In this document: piece after piece, positions 24,166 through 32,670 of the stretch
How the letters are laid out: the number at the start of each line of letters is the position of its first letter
Numbering within the stretch: position 1 is the first letter of the stretch
DNA from: Camellia lanceoleosa
Lineage: Eukaryota > Streptophyta > Magnoliopsida > Ericales > Theaceae
NCBI GenBank assembly: GCA_025200525.1
Contig: CM045761.1
Location: 41,176,190-41,240,189, forward strand
Direction of reading: 5' to 3'
DNA length: 64,000 nt
Notes under the pieces: model-generated
Seen by the model: only the letters and a program-made list of their open reading frames with translations
What the model was told of the DNA's origin: nothing
The model's database searches: none
Translations under genes and position numbers: made by a program

Positions 24166-24346
24166 CGGCCTGAAAATGTTATACTGCATTCAGATTTCAA
24201 ATTGGAAATGCAAACATAGAAGTAAACCGAAACAATAGTTGAAAGAAAAGAAGTTTTCATTCAAAGTTCAAGTCAGAGTTACAAAGGAGCAGGACTTCAG
24301 CCCGGTTACAGTTTCTTTCCAAAAGTAAAAAAAAGAAAATACAAGA

Positions 24347-26367
24347 TCAAGCAAAGAAGTCATCAAGATTCGCATCCAGATCAACTTGGGGCCCGGCTTC
24401 AGCAGGTAGCTCGGTCACATTGTCAACCAAGTCTTCCACTAGTGGCTCCACCCGAGCTGACTGAACAGTGGAATCATTAACGACCGGGGCATTGTTGGGT
24501 CCAAATCCTTCTTCGTCATCCTCAGCTTGAAGAAATTTTTGTTGAATGGCGTGGGTGTACTCCGCCATATAGCTCGGTATGAAGTGCAGAGGAGGGTTCA
24601 GGAAAACCTCGGTCTCTGGACCGTAACCGAGCTGTGCCACTGCCGCTTTTCACCCATATTTAAAGAATATATCCTCAGTAGCCTTACATTGCTGGATATA
24701 GGTGGCTTCGCCCTCCTTGTAACTACGGTCTTCCGCGTCTTCGACCTTCTTCTCCAACTCAGTTATCTCGGCATTCTTCTTTCCTTCGAACTTGGCTAGC
24801 TCGCGCATATATTTATCTTTCAGCACGGCCGTAGCCCTCTACTTATCTGCTTCGGCCGAGTTAATAAGTCCGGTTAACCTGGCCACCTCGGTATATAGCT
24901 CGGCCATCTTCTTCTTAGCCTCTTCTAGCTCGGCCAATTTAGCATTGGCCTCTGCCACGGCCTGCCTTGTCATTTTTCGAACCTCCAACACGCGTTTGTG
25001 AGTAACGTGGTTCTTCTGCAGGGCTTGCGAACAGAGAAGCAATTTTGAGATGAACTGAGCTAACAGATGTAGAAATCGGGGCCAGAGAAAGGAGCAACTT
25101 ACCAGCACCATTGATTTTGACGCCGAGCGAATGGCCTTCAGCTCGGTAAGGTGGTCGTGGTGCTCCATATCGGCTGGAAGACATACACTCTTGGCAAGAT
25201 TAAATGCAAGGAGTGGTTTTTATCGGCTACCACTGAGTTGGAATCAATGATAGCTCGGTTCTTGTAGGTGACCTTGGGCATCCATTCTGATGGGCTAGCC
25301 CGGTCTGAACGCTCGGTTTGTGGGCTTGGTGGTATGGTTGGCGGAAGCACAGTTTCATCCTCATCAACAAGGCGTGGCTCGGTTGCAAAAATCCGAGCAC
25401 GTTTGTTTGGTCGAGATGTGAATGGCTGGGCGATTGGTAGGGCTACTATGGCGTTTTGTAATTGGCCGGCTGGAGGAACCTCGGCCTGGTTTGTCTTAGG
25501 AATAAGAGCTCTTACTGCTCTCTTTTTTGCCATCTCTTATTCTGCAGTCAGTGGAATGAGGTTGATTTGTGGGAGCGTTGGATCAGGTTCAGAAGAGGGT
25601 TCCAACAAGAAGTCTATCACCCTGGTCTTTCGCTTGCTGCTGTATCTATACGTCGGTTCAAAATTCAGTAGCTCAGTCCAGCCTCGGTTGGGATATCGAA
25701 GTGCGGCGCGAAGTGCGTCTAGGTTGGGGTAGTTGTACTGGGACTTGAGATGGTCCAAATCTGAATAAAGGAAAAAGACAACGGTTAGTACGGTTGAAAA
25801 TGATAATAACAAAGTAAATAAAGCACAACACTAAACTGAGATATTTATACCGGCAACTCCTTTGTTCCAGTTTATTCGGTCGCTCGGGATCTGGGCCTCT
25901 TGGTCTTCAAAATTCCCAGAAACCCAGAAAAAATCGTTGTCATTTACATCTTTGTCTAGGGTGTTCTTTATTATCTTTTCTCGGCGGCATCTTATTCGTA
26001 GGTAATATACCCAGCCATTTTCATTCTGGCCAAGGGAGTATTAGTGGAATAGTTTGGCTAGACCGAGGTTAAGGCCAAGCCGGCAGTTTAGCTCGGCGAT
26101 GCCGTTTATTATTCGGTATGAATTTGTGGAAAGTTAGGTAGGGCAGAGATTTGTTTGTCTAAGGAATTCGCAAAAAAGAGGCTGAACGAGAAAACGGAGA
26201 CCGACCTCTACAATGGAAATAACGTTGAAGGGCACGAAGCCCGGTTTTCCTCAGGAAATGGTGTCTAGTTTGGCTAATGAAAGGTGGACATCGTCTGGAA
26301 TTTGGTAATCCTTTCGGAACTCGGCTATGGCTCTTGGGGAGTTCACTAAAAATTGATACTTCCCCAT
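24347..26367 (-). pseudogene. Antisense spliced gene of element B (Transposase_28-like, coiled coil)
   Basis: Proposed structure: complement of 25851-26367, 25103-25760 and 24347-25015. Exon 1 starts MGKYQFLVNSPRAI, is colinear with the element A protein and includes TNSYRIINGIAELN. Exon 2 carries LRAALRYPNRGWTELL and a basic segment (RPNKRARI). Exon 3 is a coiled coil (about 24700-25010) followed by a conserved GYGPETEVF block and an acidic end. Introns have GT-AG ends and the same places as in element A: acceptor TTTATTCAG before 25760, donor GTAAGT at 25102, acceptor CCCTGCAG before 25015. Several stops occur (for example in the AATAAGAG segment near 25535), so this copy is inactive. It lies opposite to gag-pol and would need its own promoter. 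Confidence 0.7.
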
Positions 26368-27488
26368 ATGGCCTTAAATTACGTATAATTTAACTCGACG
26401 ATGAGAAGACTTTCAGTATCTCGGTTGAGCGTGCAAAGGTGTGCCTAGCCAACCTAAGTCAGTCTGCAAAGTGAAAAGGAAAAGTGTTAAGCACAGATCA
26501 TTGGACCGTGCTGAAAGTAACAAAGGTAAAATAAATGGAGACCTAGCTCTACTGCGTAAGATTCTATTAGTTCTTAGCCCGGTTAAGAGCAGAAAACTTT
26601 AGCTCGGTTAAGTGGAATGAGAAGTTCGTAGCCCGGTTGAAGCTTATGGTGTAGCGTTCTTAGTTCGGTTTTGTTTAAGTCAGGGAGCTGGTTTGGCTCC
26701 AAGTTATAGCTCGGTAGGTGTTTGAGGCTTTCTAGCGCGGTATTGCGCAAAACCTAAGACAGTCCGCTAGCTCGGCTAAAGGGAAACGGAAGGTACTTAG
26801 ACCTATTTGAAACTACAGGTATTGCATGAAGCCCTAGTTCGGTTGTTCAGTTTTTTTAGGTTCGCACCTAATACAAACAACTTCCTAGTTCGGTTGAAGT
26901 GAGATTTTGGATTAAACGCATTGTTTTTCAGATTATTCGTAAATACAGTGGTTCTATGACACAGTTTTTTCCAAAAAAATGGAAGCAAAAAAGGTATATG
27001 TGTTATGAAAAGCATACGAGTATTATGCTACGTACTACAGAAACTAGACAAAACAAAAAGGAAATGGATTGAGCTACTTACAGTTTGAAGTCGAGAGGAT
27101 AAAGATCGAAGTCGCAAGAAAGAGCTTTGCAGACGTAGTGATAAGGAAGAATGAAAGCTCAGAAAGTAGAGAGAGAAGAAGATGAATAGTGCTAAGTTGG
27201 TTTGAAAAATAGGGTTTTGTTTTGTGTGAAGAGAGTGAAAAAGGCGGGACTGTTCAAAATTCGTGAGGTACGATGTCGGCGTTGGCAGCTGTACTCAACC
27301 AGTAGGGACCTGCCACATGTCTATGAAATAGCAAGCGGTTCAGATAACAGTGTGACTGAAGAGACGTTTTGTAACCGTTCCAATCGGTAGCCCGGCAGCA
27401 TTTTAGCTCGGTTGAAAGGCAAGAGTTTTTAGCTCGGCTAGTAATGGGTAATCCCAATCATGCTGCGCAGATAGAATTAATGGGCAAT
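26368..27488. other. Leader/promoter region of the antisense gene, element B
   Basis: Noncoding on both strands. It is studded with AGCTCGGT-like words (TAGCTCGGTTAAG, TAGCCCGGTTGAAG, TAGTTCGGTTG) at intervals of 20-60 bp from 26570 to 26910 and again at 27380-27440. It ends with ATTAATGGGCAAT just before the 3' LTR, the presumed polypurine-tract area. Confidence 0.5.
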
Positions 27489-28221
27489 TGAGAGGGTAAT
27501 TTATAAGTAAATTGGGCCAAGCTGAGTAATGGGCTGTTCTGTGGGCTGCAGTAAGAAAGAACTGAGTAAAAGGGCCTTGTAGTTAGCTCGGTCTAAAAAG
27601 AGCCTTGAAGTTAGCACAGTTACCACGGTCAAAGTAGTAACAACTAGCTCGGTCATACCATTCTGAGCCGAGATATTTTGAGCTTTCCTCAGGACCTTGC
27701 TCTAGATTAGCTCGGCCCAAGCTTGCTATGGTTAGCTCGACCTCAACAGGTGAAACCGAGGTACGAGCTATGAAGGGAAGAACTGAGCTGGTTAGAGCTC
27801 AGTCATGCTTGCCAGTTTAGCATGGCCATGTTAGCTCGGTCGTTTTGTCATACTATCGAGGTAAAACCATCTCACTTGGTTTAAACAGTGATAGCGGTGT
27901 TGAAGGATATGCATTATCTTTCAAGAGTGTGATTCCTATGAGGACTTTACATGGATGAGTAATAGTCCTACTAGGATTGTGTCACGTGAAACCTCTAAAA
28001 GCTCACAACATAACCTATGTACGGGTAACACAACTTTGATTCTCGAATACACAAAACTTTTGTCTATTTGTCTATTTTGCTGACTTAGGCATCGAGAGGC
28101 ATCCGGCACACACCTGCCGGCTAGCTTACGTTTGTGTTTTCAAGGAATAAAGCGACGACGTTTGAAGGAGCGCAGACTTGATCAACAGGATTATACGAAA
28201 ACATTATTTCTTGCTCGTACA
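27489..28221 (+). repeat. 3' LTR of element B
   Basis: TGAGAGGGTAATTTATAAG to TTCTTGCTCGTACA, followed by the target duplication AGTAG. It aligns end to end with the 5' LTR; I counted about 52 differences, most of them transitions. The TATA site of the 5' copy is TCTAAAA here. Confidence 0.95.
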
Positions 28222-28226
28222 AGTAG

Positions 28227-28719
28227 CAATTCGTGCTATGCATGGCATGTAAAAAAATTAATAATCTATTTTTATACAAAATAATATAAATAGTTAAATT
28301 TTTGTATGCAAAAAATAATAAGAAGAAGAAGAAGATTGAAATTTACAATTTAAGTCCCATAATTTTATCACAATTTATTTATTATTTTTTAATTTGTCAC
28401 AAATTTAATCATGTAACTTTCAACCCGTTGCTAGAATTGCAAACTTAGATGAGCTCAACCCAAACAACTTGAGTCGAGTTTAAAAACTTTTAAAGATTGA
28501 ATAATATAGTTTTTAATTAAGTGAGGACCTATGCAGAAATTTAAAAATTCAAATCAAATTTGAGTGGATATGGACAAAAACACCAAATAACTTGAGCAAT
28601 CAAAACAAAATTATATATATAAATATACAAATTATTTGCTAATTTATTTTTTTAAATAATAAATAAAATTAATTAAAAATTTAATATTAATCAACAAAAA
28701 AAAAAAAAAAGCAATTTAC
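28227..28719. other. AT-rich spacer with possible decayed Helitron end
   Basis: No gene seen. If element B is removed, the restored site reads ACTAGTAG then CAATTCGTGC. This resembles the Helitron-like terminus at 31580-31607 (CTAG plus a short hairpin), but it is decayed. Confidence 0.4.
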
Positions 28720-28722
28720 TTA

Positions 28723-30246
28723 GGGTGTGTTTGGTAACGTTTACGTTTTCAGTTTATATTTACAAAAATTTTATAAACTGGTTTTTGTTTATTTTTTGTT
28801 TATTTTTAGAAAAACATAAACTACAAACGCATTTGGTAACTCACAAAATGTTTTAAAAAATTTTAAAATATAAAAAAGAGTGAGAAATGGCAAGTGGTGG
28901 TAAGTGGCGGCGGAAGACGGTGGTGGAAAGTTGTGACGGTGGGTGGTGGGTAGCTGGTGGTGGCGGGTGGATGGTGGGTGGTGGTGGGGAGTGGATGGGT
29001 GACAGTGGTGGGTGATAGGTGGTAACAAGTGGGGTGGTGGTGGTGGTGGTGGTGGTAGTGGGGGGTGGTGGGGGGAGGGGGGGCGCGGAGGGCGGGGGGT
29101 GATGGGCGGGTGGGTGGTGGTGGGTGATGGTGGCAGGTGGTGGGTGGTAGCGAATGAGTGGTAGTAGTGGTTGTGGCAGGTAGTGAGTGGTGGTGGCAGA
29201 TGGGTGGCGGGTGGTGGGTGGTGGTAGGTAGGTGGCGGGTGGTGGGAATGGGTGGGTGGGTAACGGTGGCGGGTGGTGGGTGGTAGCGAGTGGGTGGCGG
29301 ATGGCGGGTGGTGGCGGGTGGGTGGTGGTGGTGATGGCGAGTGGTGGTAGTGGTGGTGGTGGTGGCGGGTGGTGGGTAGTGGTGGTAGGTGGGTGGCGGA
29401 TGGCGGGTGGTGGTAGGTGGTGGCGGGTAGGTGGCAGGTGGTGGTGGTAGTGGGTGGGTGGGTGATGGTGATGGGTGGTAGGTGGTAGCGAGTCGATGGT
29501 GGTAGTGGTAGTGGTGGGTGGTGGGTGGTGGGTGGTGGGTGGTAGTGGTGGGTGGTGGCGGGTAGGTGGCAGGTGGTGGTGGTCGTGGGTGGGTGGGTGG
29601 GTGGGTGATGGTGGTGGTGGGTGGTGGCGTGGTGGGTGGTGGTGGTGGTAGTGGTAGTGGTGGGTGGTGGGTGGTGGTGGTGGTGGGTGGTGGCGGGTGG
29701 GAGTGTGGGTGGTGGTGGTAGTGGGTGGATGGGTGGGTGATGGTGGTGGGTGGTGGGTGGTATGTGGTGTGGTCGGTGATGGTAGTGGTAGTGGTGGGTG
29801 GTGGGTGGTGGTGGCAGGTGGTGGTGGATGGATGGTGGTGGCAGGTGGTGGTGAGTGGATGGTGGTGGCAAGTGAGTGGTGAGTGGTGGTGGCAAGTAGG
29901 TGGCAGGCAGTGGATGGTAGTGGCGGGTGAATGGCAGGTGGGTGGTGGTAGTGGTGGCGGCGGCAGCGGCGATGGGTGGGTGGTGGCTAGTGGGTGGTGG
30001 TGGCGGAAGACGGTGGTAGAAAATGGTGGCGGATGGTGGCTAGTGTTGGGTGGTAAAAAAAAAAAAAAAAAACTGAAAACTCAAAATGGAAACACATTTT
30101 TTGTGTTTTCATTTTTTAATAAATTATAAGCCCAGACCATTGATTTATAAATAAAAAATTTTACCAAACAAGTTTTTATTTGAGTTTTTAAAATTTTTGT
30201 AAATATAAACAGAAAACTAAAAACGTAAGTGTTATCAAACGACACC
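28723..30246. mobile_element. PIF/Harbinger-like (Tourist) element with minisatellite interior
   Basis: The left end GGGTGTGTTTGGTAACGTTT and the right end (inverted GGTGTCGTTTGATAACACTT) form terminal inverted repeats. The similarity continues inward through TTTATATTTACAAAAATTTT on both sides (about 60 bp). The 3-bp duplication TTA is at 28720-28722 and 30247-30249. The TTA duplication and GGGTGT-type ends are typical of PIF/Harbinger. There is no transposase, so movement would need help from a complete relative. The interior is almost entirely the TGG-rich tract described separately. Confidence 0.8.
28876..30053. repeat. TGG-rich minisatellite, about 1.2 kb
   Basis: It consists almost only of TGG, CGG, TAG, TGA and AGG triplets on the + strand. 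GGTGGGTGGTGG-type units combine into longer variable repeats and there is no stable period. It creates a 368-codon Pro/His/Thr frame on the - strand and Gly/Trp/Val frames on the + strand; these are repeat artefacts. The G-runs could form G-quadruplexes. Confidence 0.95.
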
Positions 30247-30299
30247 TTAAGATTTCTAATAGAAATTTTCTTGAAAATATTTTAAAAATACACCTTTTA

Positions 30300-30835
30300 G
30301 AAAGGAATCATTGAATAAATGATTGTTTGAGAAGTGCCATATTAACTCACTTTTTTTAAAAATCTTTTTTGGATTACATCACATTTTTACTTTTCTATAC
30401 ATCTTTTTATAAAAAGCAAAAAAACATAAGGGGTTGTTTGTGATGTTCTAAATAAATACACTTTTTGACTTTGTATAAAATATGGGTTGAGTTTGAAGTA
30501 ATGTGACTTAAATAAGATGATGTGACTTAAATAGGATAGTGACTTTTTGACTTTTTCAAAAGATGCCAAACTTAGACTTAATTATATTTTTTGAGTCACA
30601 TCGCATCTCTACTTCTTTGTACATATTTTTTATAAAAAGTAAAAAAGTATACTTATTTAACACTTTCCAAACTATCACTAAGGAGTGGTTTGGGCTGATC
30701 TAAATAAGTGCACTTTTTGACTTTTTATAAAATATGAGTTCAGTATGAATTGGGTTTGAAGTGATGTGATAGTGAGGTGATGTGACTTAAATAGGATAGT
30801 GACTTTTTGACTTTTTTAAAACAAGGCCCTAGTTG
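30300..30835. mobile_element. Cluster of MITE-like copies
   Basis: Two direct copies (about 30430-30570 and 30670-30835) share CACTTTTTGACTTT, ATAAAATATG and GATGTGACTTAAATAGGATA. Inverted versions of the same arms (AGTCACATCGCATC, TTATAAAAAGTAAAAAAGT) lie at 30340-30430 and 30585-30660. The pattern fits hairpin MITEs inserted side by side or duplicated. A third relative is at 57323-57695. Confidence 0.55.
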
Positions 30836-31018
30836 ATATTAAAAAAATTTATCTTTTATAATGGCATAAATAATTTAAATATGATTTTTTAAAAATTACA
30901 ATAAAATATTAAATAGAATAAAAACAAAATTCCTACAAAATAAAAGTATTTGAACAAAAAAAAGGTAAAAAGAAAATTTAATATGGTATTTTTATTTAAT
31001 CTGAAAATAATTCTAGAT

Positions 31019-31260
31019 GAATAATAAATTATCACCTATAACCTTTTTTTTTTTATAAATAAAAAAAATTTAATGAACTATCACTTTTCTAATGTATTTT
31101 AGCTTTTCTCTCTAATGTATTTTAGCAAAAGTAACTATTTAACAATTTTAGCCAAAGATATATTTGTTCTTTATTTTAATTTTTTTAATTGGCAATTGAG
31201 ATTAAAAAAAAAAAAATCTAACAAAATTCACTATATTTGATAAGTACTAAAAAATTTATT
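31019..31260 (+). repeat. 240-bp direct repeat, copy 1
   Basis: Nearly identical to 31728-31966: only a few single-base differences and poly-A/T length changes. It is AT-rich and noncoding. The start-to-start distance is 709 bp. Confidence 0.9.
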
Positions 31261-31579
31261 TTTTAATCTTTTGTTAAAAAAAATAATATTATTGTTCAAG
31301 TTCTTATAGCTTAGAAGGATATAATTTTTTTAAATAAAATTTAAAACAAAAAAAAAGATATAAAAATAATTTAACAATCTTATCACTAATTATAGTGTAT
31401 GAAAGAAATTGAAAAGGGTGTAGCAGTAGATATGAGAGAAGTCAAAACAGGCTTATAGGTTGAGAGAAGTCAATACATACTGAATTTTTTTTTTTAATAA
31501 AAAATTCAGAAATAGAGATTGGGATATTAGAGCTCCCATAAGGCTTATGGATTAAAAACCTCATTTTTCTTATATAATA

Positions 31580-31607
31580 CTAGCCTATCACCCGTGATAT
31601 GCACGGG
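31580..31607 (-). mobile_element. Helitron-like 3' terminus
   Basis: Read on the - strand: stem CCCGTG, loop of five, stem CACGGG, a short spacer, then CTAG followed by T. A hairpin about ten bases before CTRR, with insertion next to T, is the signature of Helitron 3' ends. The 5' TC end was not identified and there is no Rep/helicase, so at most this is a non-autonomous copy. Confidence 0.5.
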
Positions 31608-31727
31608 ATAATTATAGATATTTATATTTATTTTAGATTTTTTTTAATATATAAATTATGTTTTTAAAATTTTTTTATAAAAATAATTTAACAATCTTAT
31701 CACTAACCATAATATATGAGAGAAGTT

Positions 31728-31966
31728 GAATAATAAATTATCACCTATAACCTTTTTTTTTTTAAATAAAAAAAATTTAATGAACTATCACTTTTCTAAT
31801 GTATTTTAGCTTTTCTCTCTAATGTATTTTAGCAAAAGTAACTATTTAACAATTTGAGCCAAAGATATATTTGTTCTTTATTTTAATTTTTTTAATTGGC
31901 AATTGAGATTAAAAAAAAAAAATCTAACAAAATTCACTATATTTGATAAGTACTAAAAAATTTATT
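31728..31966 (+). repeat. 240-bp direct repeat, copy 2
   Basis: Partner of 31019-31260. The high identity suggests a recent duplication. The two copies enclose the Helitron-like end, so one event may have created both features. Confidence 0.9.
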
Positions 31967-31989
31967 GCAGTAATTATACACCGATTGTA

Positions 31990-32260
31990 TGTATAATTAT
32001 TTGTATGAGGGAATTTTAAATGCTGATAAGGGGATTTTAACCACATCAATAAATGTAGGCATATGGAAAGACATGTGGATTGAAAAAAATTAATAAATGC
32101 TGATCGGGAGATTTTGACAAAATCAATAAATATTGAGTTTTTTTTTTTAAAATAAAAAATTTAGAAAATTCAGAAATTAATAAATACTGATAAGGAAATT
32201 TTAACTAAATCAATAAATGCTGAATTTTTTTTAAATAAAAAATTTTAAAAATTCAGATTA
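31990..32260 (+). repeat. Three imperfect repeats of about 80-90 bp
   Basis: Units with TGATAAGGGGATTTTAAC and AATCAATAAATG recur near 32021, 32097 and 32187. Each is followed by a T-rich stretch and AAAATTCAG. The tail resembles the DNA before the Helitron-like end at 31530-31575, so these are probably pieces of one element type. Confidence 0.55.
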
Positions 32261-32420
32261 AGATATTAAAACCTTCACAGACCTTGGACTAAAAATCCAC
32301 TTTTATTTAATATATATATATATAGTGTATGTAGATAGATGGATCGATATCACAAAAATATAAAAAACATATTTGCCCAGGCAAACGTAGAATAATGTGT
32401 AGAGATTGTTGGAAAAATGA

Positions 32421-32452
<32 letters not shown>

Positions 32453-32462
32453 AAAAAAAACA

Positions 32463-32670
32463 AAAAAGAAGGTAATTGGGAAGAAGGCAGTTATATGTTG
32501 GGATCGTTCCTCCACGTCTACGGATAAACCCTCATTGCCACGGCTGCCTCTGCTTTCTTTTACCTCCTCGCCCCGTGTCTTAACAATTTTCCCGTATCAT
32601 CATCTCCCCCAATTCGCATGGTTTTCTTGCCAAACGCCTCAAATTTTTTCACTCATTTTTTCTCTTCTCA
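32463..32670 (+). promoter_or_regulatory. Probable 5' leader of the LETM1-like gene
   Basis: After the poly-T/poly-A tract at 32420-32462 the composition changes to C/T-rich (CCTCATTGCC, TCTCTTCTCAATG). This is typical of a plant 5' UTR and ends at the chosen ATG, 32671. A longer open frame from 32535 lies in another phase and does not fit the splice to exon 2. No clear TATA box was seen. Confidence 0.5.

Larger units (their letters stand above)
12507..28221 (+). mobile_element. Element B: complete Ty3/gypsy LTR retrotransposon, Tat-like, with two nested insertions
   Basis: TG at 12507 and CA at 28221 are flanked by the exact 5-bp duplication AGTAG (12502-12506 and 28222-28226). Layout: 5' LTR, PBS, gag, protease, RT, RT-linked RNase H, second RNase H, integrase, minisatellite, antisense spliced gene, 3' LTR. 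Two later insertions, each with a perfect 5-bp duplication, split the RNase H part. Without them the element would be about 11.8 kb. By hand I count about 52 differences between the two LTRs (roughly 7%), so the insertion is old and the nested ones are younger. Stops and frameshifts make it non-autonomous today. Confidence 0.95.

Noticed and set aside
28789..29895. 368-codon Pro/His/Thr-rich open frame on the - strand
   Set aside because: It exists only because the tract is a TGG-type repeat without stop triplets. There is no domain and no sensible gene structure, and it lies inside a MITE.
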